In this document: positions 16,665 through 23,918 of the stretch, piece after piece | How positions within the stretch are numbered: the first letter of the stretch is position 1 | Layout: each line of letters starts with the position of its first letter | Origin: Hyphomicrobiales bacterium | Lineage (GTDB): Bacteria > Pseudomonadota > Alphaproteobacteria > Rhizobiales > Phreatobacteraceae | Assembly (NCBI GenBank): GCA_017304475.1 | Contig: JAFKKV010000010.1 | Coordinates: 496,001 to 560,000 of the forward strand | Length of the DNA stretch: 64,000 nucleotides | Direction: 5' to 3' | Notes under the pieces: generated by a model | The model's database searches: none | Told to the model about the DNA's origin: nothing | What the model saw: the letters and a program-made list of their open reading frames with translations, nothing else | Translations under genes and position numbers: made by a program

Positions 16665-17809
16665 GCGGAGGCCCGCAGGGCGGCAACGGCGCCGTTATCG
16701 GCCCCCAGCGGCGCGCATGCCTTTTGCGAGGGGCGTTCGCCGTTGATTTTCAGCGGATTGGCGAGAACCCGGAGCGCGCCCCGCACGGGATGCGCGACCG
16801 ACGTGACCATGCCGGTCGCCTGGGTAAAGGCCGTCTCCAAGGCCTCGTCGACATCGTAGACCGGCGCGACCGGAATCTTCGAGGTCAGGCGCGACAGCCA
16901 GAAGGCCGTCGGCTGCCTGCGCAGTTCGCCGTCGAGGATGTCGGTGAGAACGGCCCGGTTGGCGCGCCGTGCGGCAGCGGTGGCGAACCGCGCATCGGCG
17001 GGGAGATCCAGCCTGCCGACCTCTTCGCAGAGGATCCGCCAGAACTTCTCCGTCATGCACATCACGTAGAGCCAGCCATCGGCCGTCGGGAAGGTCTGCA
17101 CCGGCACCTGGGAAAGATGCGCGCTGCGCGACTGGCGCCGGGGCTTGTCGCCCTCGTTGAGATACCAGACGGCGGAATAGTTCAGCTGATGCATCGCCAC
17201 GTCGAACAGGCAGGTGTCGATGTCGCAACCTTGTCCCGTGCGCCGCGCCTGGAGGACGCCGCTCAACAGGCCGACCATGCCGGTCATGCCCGTCATCGAG
17301 TCGATCATGGAAGCGCCGACGCGCGCCGGCGGTCCCTCGGGCTCGCCGGTCAGGCTCATCAGGCCCACTTCAGCCTGCATGAGATAGTCGTAGCCGGGCC
17401 AATTGGCGCGCTCGTTGTCGCGGCCATAGGCCGATATGTGGAGGCAGACCACGGCCGGATTGACGTGCCGGAGGCTCGCGTAATCCAGCCCCAGTCCCGC
17501 CGGCAGGCTGCCTCGCAGATTGTTCACGACGGCATCGGCCTGGCGGACGAGCGCGTGAAAATCACGCTTGCCCTGGTCCGACTTGATATCGAGCGCAATG
17601 CTGCGCTTGCCGAGATTCCAGGCCTGGAAATACTCGCTGTCGCCGTCACCGAGCAGGTGCGGCCCGACACTCCGCGAGGGGTCTCCGCCGGTCTCGCCGT
17701 GCTCGATCTTGAAGACCTCGGCACCGAGCTCGGCGAGCATCATGGTGCCATAGGGCGCCGCGCCGTATTGCTCGATCGTCAGGACGCGAAGGTCGGAAAG
17801 CGGCTTCAT
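16661..17809 (-). CDS. Class III (CaiB/BaiF) CoA-transferase, copy B
   Basis: 382 residues. Family features are LTIEQYGAAPYGTMMLAELGAEVFKIE, AWNLGKRSIALDIK, the catalytic-aspartate loop WPGYDYLMQAEVGLMSLTG and GQGCDIDTCLFDVAMHQ. It shares long blocks with the CoA-transferase at 22454-23608 (for example PVQTFPT/PVQTLPT, VYVM-type strands, KIPVAPVYDVDEA/SIPVAPVYRVDEA), so the two are recent paralogues. It overlaps the dehydrogenase stop by one base and copy A by four. It presumably activates an organic acid with CoA for the operon. Confidence 0.9.
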   Translation of the reverse strand: MKPLSDLRVLTIEQYGAAPYGTMMLAELGAEVFKIEHGETGGDPSRSVGPHLLGDGDSEYFQAWNLGKRSIALDIKSDQGKRDFHALVRQADAVVNNLRGSLPAGLGLDYASLRHVNPAVVCLHISAYGRDNERANWPGYDYLMQAEVGLMSLTGEPEGPPARVGASMIDSMTGMTGMVGLLSGVLQARRTGQGCDIDTCLFDVAMHQLNYSAVWYLNEGDKPRRQSRSAHLSQVPVQTFPTADGWLYVMCMTEKFWRILCEEVGRLDLPADARFATAAARRANRAVLTDILDGELRRQPTAFWLSRLTSKIPVAPVYDVDEALETAFTQATGMVTSVAHPVRGALRVLANPLKINGERPSQKACAPLGADNGAVAALRASA

Positions 17810-18981
17810 CAGACCGGATTCCGCTTGATGAACTGCTTGGCGATGATGAGGCGCTGCATCTCGTTGGTGCCCTCGCCGATGCAGGTCAGCGGCGCGTCGC
17901 GATACAGCCGCTCGATGTCATATTCCTTCGAGTAGCCATAGGCGCCGTGGATGCGCATCGACTCGGTGCTGTTTTCGAGAGCAGCCTCGGAGGCGAAATA
18001 CTTCGCCATGCCGGCCTCCATGTCGCAGCGCTGCCCACGGTCGAAGGCGGCCGCCGCGTCGAGCGTCAGGAGACGGGCGGCGCGTGCGCGCGTCGCCATC
18101 TCGCCGAGCTTCAGCGCGATCGCCTGATGCTCCACGATGGGCTTGCCGAAGGTCTTGCGGATCTGGGCATAGTCGGCTGCGAGCTTGAGCGCGCCTTCCG
18201 CAATGCCGACCCCGCGCGAGGCGACATTGATGCGGCCGAGCTCGAGGCCGCCGGTCGCCTGGTAGAAACCCTGGCCCTCGACGCCGCCGATCAGGTGGTC
18301 CGCCGGAATGCGGTAGTCCTCGAAAATGAGCTCGGCGGAATCGATCGACTTGTAGCCGAGCTTCTCGAGCTTGCGGCCGACCCGGAACCCCTCCTGCTTG
18401 GGCGCGATGAAGAGGCTCATGCCATTGCGGCGCGGCTCGGACTTCGGATCGGTCTTCACCAGCAGCGCGAAGCAGGAACCCTGGATGCCGTTCGATATCC
18501 ACGTCTTCGTGCCGTTGATGACATAGTGGTCGCCGTCCCGCCGCGCGGTCATCCGGATACCCTGCAGGTCCGTGCCCGCGTCGGGCTCGGTGAGGGCAAG
18601 GCCGCCGCGAATGTCTCCGGAGGCCAGCCGCGGCAGCCAGCGATGCTTCTGCTCGTCGGTGCCGAACTTCTCGATGGCGAGGGCCAGCATCAGATGCGAG
18701 TTGAAAATGCCTGTTATGGCCATCCAGACGGACGAGATCTTCATGACGATCTCGGCATAGGTCTTCGCCCGGAGACCGAGACCGCCATAGTCCGCGCCGA
18801 CCGTCGCCCCGAACAGCCCCAGATCCTTCATCTGCTCGACGATTTCCGCGGGCCACTTGTCGGCGTGGTCGTGTTCCTTGACGACCGGCCTCACCTCGCG
18901 CTCCAGCCAGCGATCGATGGCTTCGAGCATCTGCTCCTGATCCGCATTGTCCAAGGCGTGCGCAGTGCTCGTAGCGCTCAT
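17809..18981 (-). CDS. Acyl-CoA dehydrogenase
   Basis: 390 residues, full-length ACAD. FAD and substrate motifs include LALTEPDAGTDLQG, TKTWISNG, GRINVASRGVGIAEGAL, RKTFGKPI and GAYGYSKEYDIERLYRDA; the catalytic Glu is expected in IGEGTNEMQR. The N-terminus ends with VVKEHDHADKWPAEIV. It oxidises an acyl-CoA to the 2-enoyl-CoA. As first gene of a six-gene operon with MaoC hydratase and CitE-type lyase, a branched dicarboxylyl-CoA such as methylsuccinyl-CoA is a reasonable guess. A GntR-type palindrome lies 30 bases upstream of the ATG. Confidence 0.92.
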   Translation of the reverse strand: MSATSTAHALDNADQEQMLEAIDRWLEREVRPVVKEHDHADKWPAEIVEQMKDLGLFGATVGADYGGLGLRAKTYAEIVMKISSVWMAITGIFNSHLMLALAIEKFGTDEQKHRWLPRLASGDIRGGLALTEPDAGTDLQGIRMTARRDGDHYVINGTKTWISNGIQGSCFALLVKTDPKSEPRRNGMSLFIAPKQEGFRVGRKLEKLGYKSIDSAELIFEDYRIPADHLIGGVEGQGFYQATGGLELGRINVASRGVGIAEGALKLAADYAQIRKTFGKPIVEHQAIALKLGEMATRARAARLLTLDAAAAFDRGQRCDMEAGMAKYFASEAALENSTESMRIHGAYGYSKEYDIERLYRDAPLTCIGEGTNEMQRLIIAKQFIKRNPV

Positions 18982-19010
18982 GACGACAGGTTTCCTCGCT
19001 CGACGGCTTA

Positions 19011-19026
19011 AGTTGTACGGACAACT
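19011..19026. promoter_or_regulatory. GntR-type operator upstream of the acyl-CoA dehydrogenase operon
   Basis: AGTTGTACGGACAACT is an inverted repeat with perfect AGTTGT/ACAACT arms around ACGG. It lies between the divergent dehydrogenase operon and the GntR regulator gene. Near copies occur at 23664-23679 (14 of 16 bases) and 23762-23777 (12 of 16, reverse strand). Confidence 0.75.
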
Positions 19027-19149
19027 AGGCGAGAAGCCGGATATGTGTCAACCTGTCCTTCGGCAGGTGGCGCGAAAAATCATTTGGAGGTTGACCCTCC
19101 CCGGCCGGGCCCTCACATCTGGCTGCGGCGATGAACAGGACGGAGAGAC

Positions 19150-19911
19150 ATGGCAAACGTCGGGGCCGGAACGACAGCCGACAGCAGCGTCGATGCGCCG
19201 CTCTACCAGCAGGTCGTTCAATCCTTGAGGGACTCGATCACGGCCGGGACGTTTGCGGTCGGAGAGCGGCTGCCGACCGAGGATGCGCTGTGCCGTTCCT
19301 TCGGGGTCAGCCGCCACACCGTGCGCGAGGCCCTTCGGGCCTTGCGGGCCGAGGGCCTGATCGCATCGCGCCAGGGCGCCGGCAGCACCGTCATGCAGCG
19401 GTCGTCGCGACCGCTCTACACCTATTCGGTCAACAGCATCGAAGAGCTGCTGCAATACGCCGCGCATGTCCGTTACGAGGTGGACAAGAGCGGCATCGTG
19501 GTCGCGGACGCGGCCCTGGCCGAGCGCCTGGGATGCAAGCCGGGGGAGCGCTGGCTGCGCGTGGAGGGCTTTCGCTACGCGGCGGGCGAGACGGTGCCGG
19601 CCTGCTGGACCGAAGTCTTCGTGCGCGCGGATTATGCCGGCATCGCGCTCAAGATCGGCAGGAGCGCGGGGACGATCTATTCCTGGATCGAGGAAATGTA
19701 CGGGGTTCACGTCGAAAGCGTCGAACAGACGCTTCGCGGAGAGCCGATGCCCGATGACATCGCCCCGATGCTCGGCGCCGAACCGGGCTCGATGGCGGTC
19801 GGCGTCCACCGCCACTACCGGCTGGGCGACGGCAGCCTGATCGAGGTGGCATCCAACCTCCATCCCGTCGATCGTTTCAGCTATTCGGTGCGGCTCAGCC
19901 GGCGCACCTGA
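19150..19911 (+). CDS. GntR-family (HutC/UTRA) transcriptional regulator
   Basis: 253 residues. The N-terminal winged helix has APLYQQVVQSLRDSI, GERLPTEDALCRSFGVSRHTVREALRAL and EGLIASRQGAGSTV. The C-terminal UTRA ligand domain (about 95-250) contains GERWLRVEGFRY, ACWTEVFV and YRLGDGSLIEVASNLHP. It is divergent from the acyl-CoA dehydrogenase operon with a palindrome between them; the same palindrome precedes the second CoA-transferase operon. It is most likely a repressor relieved by the substrate acid or its CoA ester. Confidence 0.92.
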   Translation: MANVGAGTTADSSVDAPLYQQVVQSLRDSITAGTFAVGERLPTEDALCRSFGVSRHTVREALRALRAEGLIASRQGAGSTVMQRSSRPLYTYSVNSIEELLQYAAHVRYEVDKSGIVVADAALAERLGCKPGERWLRVEGFRYAAGETVPACWTEVFVRADYAGIALKIGRSAGTIYSWIEEMYGVHVESVEQTLRGEPMPDDIAPMLGAEPGSMAVGVHRHYRLGDGSLIEVASNLHPVDRFSYSVRLSRRT

Positions 19912-19926
19912 ACGGCCTCTTGGTCC

Positions 19927-20604
19927 TCACGCTTCGGCAGCGAGAATACGTGCCAGCAGCGGTTGCTCCAGTTCGAAGCGCCCGTCGCGACCAGGCATCG
20001 CCAGGCGCGCGAAGGCCTGTTCGATCCGCTGCGCGCTGGCCGCGGCCGCCGCCCTGCGGACCGGGTCGCCGGCAGTGACGCGGGCGACGAAGGCCGCCGC
20101 GTTTTCGAAGCGCTCGATCCGGCTGAAGACGATGGCCTGACGCTGTTTCAGAAGCCCGCTGGATTGGGCGGCGTCGATCGCATCCTGGGCCAGCGCGCGC
20201 ACCTCCGTCTCGTCCTCCACCGGCAGGAACGCCTCGAAGAAGCTGCCCTTCGCGAGCGGCTCCACGACAACGATGGGGCGCGACGGGCCGGCGACGCGAC
20301 AAGCCTCCCGCAAGGCGGCCGCCATGGCGCCGGGCGGGACATGGTGCAGCGAATTGAGAAATACGCAGCCGTCGAAGCTGCCGCTCCCGAACGGCAATGT
20401 CTCGGCCGGCTCCTGCAGGATGGTCACGCCCGGCACGTTCGCACGCGCCTTTTCAACCGCGGCAGGATCCGGGTCCACGCCGACCACCGCGGCGCCGCGC
20501 CTGGTGAGCGCGCCGGCGAGCAGCCCGCTGCCACAGCCGATATCCAGTATCGTCTTGCCGGCCAGCGGACGAAACGTTTGTTCCAGAAGCTCCAGCGTGT
20601 CCAT
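19927..20604 (-). CDS. Class I SAM-dependent methyltransferase (Methyltransf_11 type)
   Basis: 225 residues from ATG 20604, which follows GGGAG by five bases; a longer upstream frame is not used. SAM motif I is ILDIGCGSGLLAGAL, motif II VVGVDPDPAAVEKA, followed by ETLPFGSGSFDGCVFLNSLHHV. It lies 15 bases from the end of the convergent GntR gene and within the acyl-CoA region, but nothing in sequence ties it to that pathway. The substrate is unknown. Confidence 0.85.
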   Translation of the reverse strand: MDTLELLEQTFRPLAGKTILDIGCGSGLLAGALTRRGAAVVGVDPDPAAVEKARANVPGVTILQEPAETLPFGSGSFDGCVFLNSLHHVPPGAMAAALREACRVAGPSRPIVVVEPLAKGSFFEAFLPVEDETEVRALAQDAIDAAQSSGLLKQRQAIVFSRIERFENAAAFVARVTAGDPVRRAAAAASAQRIEQAFARLAMPGRDGRFELEQPLLARILAAEA

Positions 20605-20645
20605 CAATGCTCCCAGACCAGGCGTCGCGGTTCGAATTTGTCCGA

Positions 20646-21413
20646 TCAAGAGGCAGCATCGGCTCGGATCGGCTCGGACGTTCCATGGAATGTCGTGAAC
20701 GCGGCCACCGGCTCCCGTTCCGTCATCAGCCGGTTGGTCGGCGCGTCCTGATCCGCGTGCCCCATGGCCATGCCGGCAACAACGATCTGGCCAGGGGCGA
20801 TGCCCAGGTGACGCCGAACGACGTCCGGATAGTTGCCGATCGCCGCCAGGGGGCATGTGTGCAGACCGTGCGCACGCGCCAGGACCATGACCGACTGGAT
20901 GAACATCCCGTAGTCCAGCCAACTGCCCTGGTTCAGATCGTCATCGATCGCAAAGACCAGCCCGACCGGCGCACCGAAGAACGAATAGTTGCGAGCGCGC
21001 TGCCGCTCCCCGCCGGCCCGGTCACCACGCTCCACGCCGGCCAGCTGGTAGAGAGACCAACCGGTCTTTCGGCGCCTGTCGAGATAGGGCGCGCGCCACG
21101 TCGTGGGGTAATAGGCGAAATCGGCCCGCTCCGCCTGGCCCGACAGAAACGTCTCGGTCAGCTCACCCCCGAGCCTTTCCAGCACGGCGCCGGTGACGAC
21201 ATGAACCGACCATGGCTGGATGTTGCTGCCGCTGGGCGCATAGCGCGCCGCCGACAGAATGCGTTCGATGAGGCCGATATCGACCGGATCCGCTCGAAAG
21301 GCGCGGATGGCGCGCCGCGTCCTGACCGCATGCTCGACGGCTGCGGCCATGACATCCACGGGCTGAGGCGCCGGTAAATCCCGCATCGAACGATCCCTTG
21401 TTTCTGGTGTCAT
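20646..21413 (-). CDS. Nitroreductase-family FMN oxidoreductase
   Basis: 255 residues. The FMN-binding core has VRTRRAIRAFRADPVD with the phosphate-contacting arginines, ILSAARYAPSGSNIQPW, a middle WLDYGMFIQSVMVLARAHGLHTCPLAAIG and a C-terminal VVAGMAMGHAD. Family members reduce nitro groups, quinones or enoates with NAD(P)H. The ATG at 21413 is accepted although a start nine residues later is possible. It lies in line with the HMG-CoA-lyase-like gene (11 bases apart), so co-transcription is likely. The substrate cannot be assigned. Confidence 0.87.
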   Translation of the reverse strand: MTPETRDRSMRDLPAPQPVDVMAAAVEHAVRTRRAIRAFRADPVDIGLIERILSAARYAPSGSNIQPWSVHVVTGAVLERLGGELTETFLSGQAERADFAYYPTTWRAPYLDRRRKTGWSLYQLAGVERGDRAGGERQRARNYSFFGAPVGLVFAIDDDLNQGSWLDYGMFIQSVMVLARAHGLHTCPLAAIGNYPDVVRRHLGIAPGQIVVAGMAMGHADQDAPTNRLMTEREPVAAFTTFHGTSEPIRADAAS

Positions 21414-21423
21414 GCCCTGGCCC

Positions 21424-22365
21424 TCACAAACCCGATGCCATCGGCTTCAGCGCCGCTGCCCGCGTTCCGCCGTTCAGGGCACGGCTCTTGGGGGCGATGT
21501 CGAGCAACCCGCCGATCGCGGCGGCCGCGGCCATGACCCGCCCCAGGTCCAAGCCGGTCGAGACGCCACTGACCTCGCAGAGATTGACCAGATCCTCGGT
21601 CGGATAATTGCCGGCCTCGCCAACCGTGTCCGGCATGGCGATGCCGCCGCCGATGCCGCAGATCGCCCCCTCGAGCCAGGTGACCCCGGCATCCATCGCG
21701 ACGAGGATATTGGCCGGCGCGAACCCGCCACGGTCATGGACGTGATAGCCGAACCGGGCCTCCGGATAGGCCAGGCGCAGATCCCGGAACAGCGCGCCGA
21801 CATGTGGCGGATCCTCCAGGCCGACGGAACCGGCAAGGTAGAACCGGCGGATACCCCGCCGATGGAGATGCTCCACGCACGCCATCACATCGCTCTTCGG
21901 AATGGTGCCCTCGTAGGGGCACCAGAACGCCATGCCGAGCGCCATGACGAAGCGGCGTCCGGCCGCCGCCGCCAGTTCGAACGCCCGGACGGCCTGATCG
22001 AGAGCCTGGTCCCGATCCATGTTCTGGTTTCGCCGAAGATAGGTGCGGCTCACGATCGCCAGCCCCAGGATCTCGTCGGCACCGGCGGCGATGGCGCGCT
22101 CCGCCCCCTTCGCGTTGGGAACCAGCGCGCGATAGACGACGTCAGGCGCGCGTTCGATCCCCGCCATGACCGCTTCCGCATCGGCGAGATGCGGCACCGC
22201 CCTGGGATGCGCGAATGACGTGACCTCGATCGTGCGGAACCCGGCCCGCGAGAGCAGATTCGTGATGCGGATCTTGGTCGCGGTCTCGACCGGTCGCGGG
22301 AAGCTCTGCAAGCCGTCGCGGGGGGTGACTTCGACGATCTCGATCCGGCGCGGAAGCGCGAGCAT
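21424..22365 (-). CDS. Hydroxymethylglutaryl-CoA lyase family enzyme
   Basis: 313 residues, HMGL-like TIM barrel. VTPRDGLQ holds the metal-binding Asp and the Arg/Asp pair, YHVHDRGGFAPANIL the metal-binding HxH, and GAICGIGGGIAMPDTVGEAGNYPTED the catalytic-cysteine loop in a form differing from the classical GGCPYAPGASGN. The enzyme should cleave a 3-hydroxy-3-methylglutaryl-CoA-like or citramalyl-type thioester. ATG at 22365 replaces a longer upstream start. The gene follows a CoA-transferase by 88 bases and probably uses its CoA-ester product. Confidence 0.88.
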   Translation of the reverse strand: MLALPRRIEIVEVTPRDGLQSFPRPVETATKIRITNLLSRAGFRTIEVTSFAHPRAVPHLADAEAVMAGIERAPDVVYRALVPNAKGAERAIAAGADEILGLAIVSRTYLRRNQNMDRDQALDQAVRAFELAAAAGRRFVMALGMAFWCPYEGTIPKSDVMACVEHLHRRGIRRFYLAGSVGLEDPPHVGALFRDLRLAYPEARFGYHVHDRGGFAPANILVAMDAGVTWLEGAICGIGGGIAMPDTVGEAGNYPTEDLVNLCEVSGVSTGLDLGRVMAAAAAIGGLLDIAPKSRALNGGTRAAALKPMASGL

Positions 22366-22453
22366 GGACGGGCATCCCGAGGCTGTTCTCGCGCGTCGAT
22401 CGGATGGCGTGTCCGGCCGAACCGCGCGGCTGAAAGTGGCGACCGGCCGGAGG

Positions 22454-23608
22454 TCAGCGCGGGGTTGGCGCGCCTGCCACGAGATAGCGCTCATTGTCGG
22501 CGCCGAGCGGCGGACAGGCCGCCTTGCCGGGCCTGCGGCCGTCGATCTTGAGCGGCGAGGAGAGAACCTTCAGCCGTCCCGCGACCGGGTGATCCACGTC
22601 GCTCACCATCCCCGTCTCAGCCATGAACGGGTTGGCGAAGGCCTCGTCGACCCGGTAGACCGGCGCGACCGGAATGGACCCTTTCAGGATCTCGAGCCAG
22701 GCGGCGGTCGTCCGCTTCGACATGGCCGCGTCGAGGATCCCGGTCAGGCTTGCGCGGTTGCGAAGCCGCGCCTGCGCGCTGGAGAAGCGCGGATCCTCGA
22801 TCAGTTCACCGTGTCCGATCAGCGCGGCATAGGTCCGCCAGAACTTGTCCTTCATGCACATCACGTAGATCCAGCCATCTTGCGTGGGCAGCGTCTGGAC
22901 CGGCGTGACGGACTGATGGCTCCCCCGTGGCTGGCGGCTGGGAACCTCGCCGCCATTGAGAAACCAGGTCGCGGAATAGCCATGCTGATGCGTGGCGACG
23001 TCGAACAGATTGGTGTCGACGTCGCAGCCGATACCCGTTGCTCTCGCCCGCATCAGGCATCCCAGAAGCCCCACCGCTCCGGTCAGGCCCGTCATGTAGT
23101 CGATCATCGAAAGGCCGAGGCGGCACGGCGGACCGTCGGGCTCGCCGGTCATGCTCATCAGGCCGGCCTCGGCCTGCGCGAGATAGTCATAGCCGGGCCA
23201 GGCCGTTCGACTGTTGTCCCGCCCATAGGCCGAGATGTGCAGGCAGACGATCGCGGGGTTGGCGCCTTTCAGGCTCGCATAGTCGAGGCCGAGCTTCGCG
23301 GGCAGGTCACCGCGCGTGTTGTTGACGACGGCGTCGGCTGACTTGGCCAGGCGCTGGAAGTCCGCCCGGCCCGTATCCGTCGACAGATCGATCGCCACGC
23401 TGCGCTTGTTCATGTTGAACGACTGGAAATACTGGCTATCGCCCTCGCCGATCATGTGAGGTCCGACGCCGCGCGATGCGTCGCCGCCGGCTGCCGGATT
23501 TTCGATCTTGATCACCTCCGCGCCGAGATCGGCCAGCAGCATGGTGCCATAGGGCGCCGCGCCGAAGCTTTCGACCGCGAGAACGCGCACTCCGCCAAGC
23601 ACCTTCAT
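22454..23608 (-). CDS. Class III (CaiB/BaiF) CoA-transferase, copy C
   Basis: 384 residues. Features are VLAVESFGAAPYGTMLLADLGAEVIKIE, FNMNKRSVAIDL, the catalytic-Asp loop WPGYDYLAQAEAGLMSMTG and GIGCDVDTNLFDVATHQ. It is a close paralogue of copy B at 16661-17809. ATG 23608 is chosen because GGAGGGAG lies just upstream; an in-frame start at 23635 has none. It is first in the run with the HMG-CoA-lyase-like and nitroreductase genes. A GntR-type operator copy stands 56 bases upstream. Confidence 0.9.
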   Translation of the reverse strand: MKVLGGVRVLAVESFGAAPYGTMLLADLGAEVIKIENPAAGGDASRGVGPHMIGEGDSQYFQSFNMNKRSVAIDLSTDTGRADFQRLAKSADAVVNNTRGDLPAKLGLDYASLKGANPAIVCLHISAYGRDNSRTAWPGYDYLAQAEAGLMSMTGEPDGPPCRLGLSMIDYMTGLTGAVGLLGCLMRARATGIGCDVDTNLFDVATHQHGYSATWFLNGGEVPSRQPRGSHQSVTPVQTLPTQDGWIYVMCMKDKFWRTYAALIGHGELIEDPRFSSAQARLRNRASLTGILDAAMSKRTTAAWLEILKGSIPVAPVYRVDEAFANPFMAETGMVSDVDHPVAGRLKVLSSPLKIDGRRPGKAACPPLGADNERYLVAGAPTPR

Positions 23609-23663
23609 TGGCAGCTCCCTCCAAACCATCCGCATCCGCGCGGGCGAGGCCCGGCGTCACAAA

Positions 23664-23679
23664 ATTTGTACGGATAACT
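23664..23679. promoter_or_regulatory. GntR-type operator, second copy
   Basis: ATTTGTACGGATAACT matches the palindrome at 19011-19026 at 14 of 16 bases and retains the TTGTACGGA core apart from one base. It lies 56 bases upstream of the CoA-transferase ATG, where a repressor could block transcription. Confidence 0.65.
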
Positions 23680-23761
23680 AGAGATCGACCGTGCCAATCG
23701 TCAATGGCAAATTCCAGATCTCACACCAAATGCAGATGCCGGGCCCGAGTGAGCGCGCCTT

Positions 23762-23777
23762 TCTTATCCGTACATCT
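23762..23777 (-). promoter_or_regulatory. GntR-type operator, third, weaker copy
   Basis: On the minus strand the sequence reads AGATGTACGGATAAGA, 12 of 16 matches to the 19011 palindrome, with an intact TGTACGGA core. It lies 98 bases from the second copy, suggesting two sites that could be bridged by looping. Confidence 0.5.
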
Positions 23778-23918
23778 GGCGAACCGGCGGGTTCCATATG
23801 AAGGCCCGGAGCGCCCGGCGGCTGCCTTGAGACCGGCGGATCAGGGCCCGCGGCGCCGCCGGCCAAGACCCGGCACCCGACCGCGGGGAGCCGCCGCCAT
23901 GGCCCCCCGCCCGTTCGC

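Larger units (their letters stand above)
23609..23918. other. Intergenic region between the CoA-transferase and TonB receptor genes
   Basis: About 310 bases without a gene. It carries two copies of the GntR-type operator (own entries) and a relatively AT-rich stretch near 23660-23770 that probably contains the promoter of the minus-strand CoA-transferase run. Otherwise nothing is visible. Confidence 0.55.

Noticed and set aside
14376..16859. 827-codon plus-strand open frame
   Set aside because: It lies opposite four well-recognised minus-strand genes and shows no domain; typical high-GC shadow.
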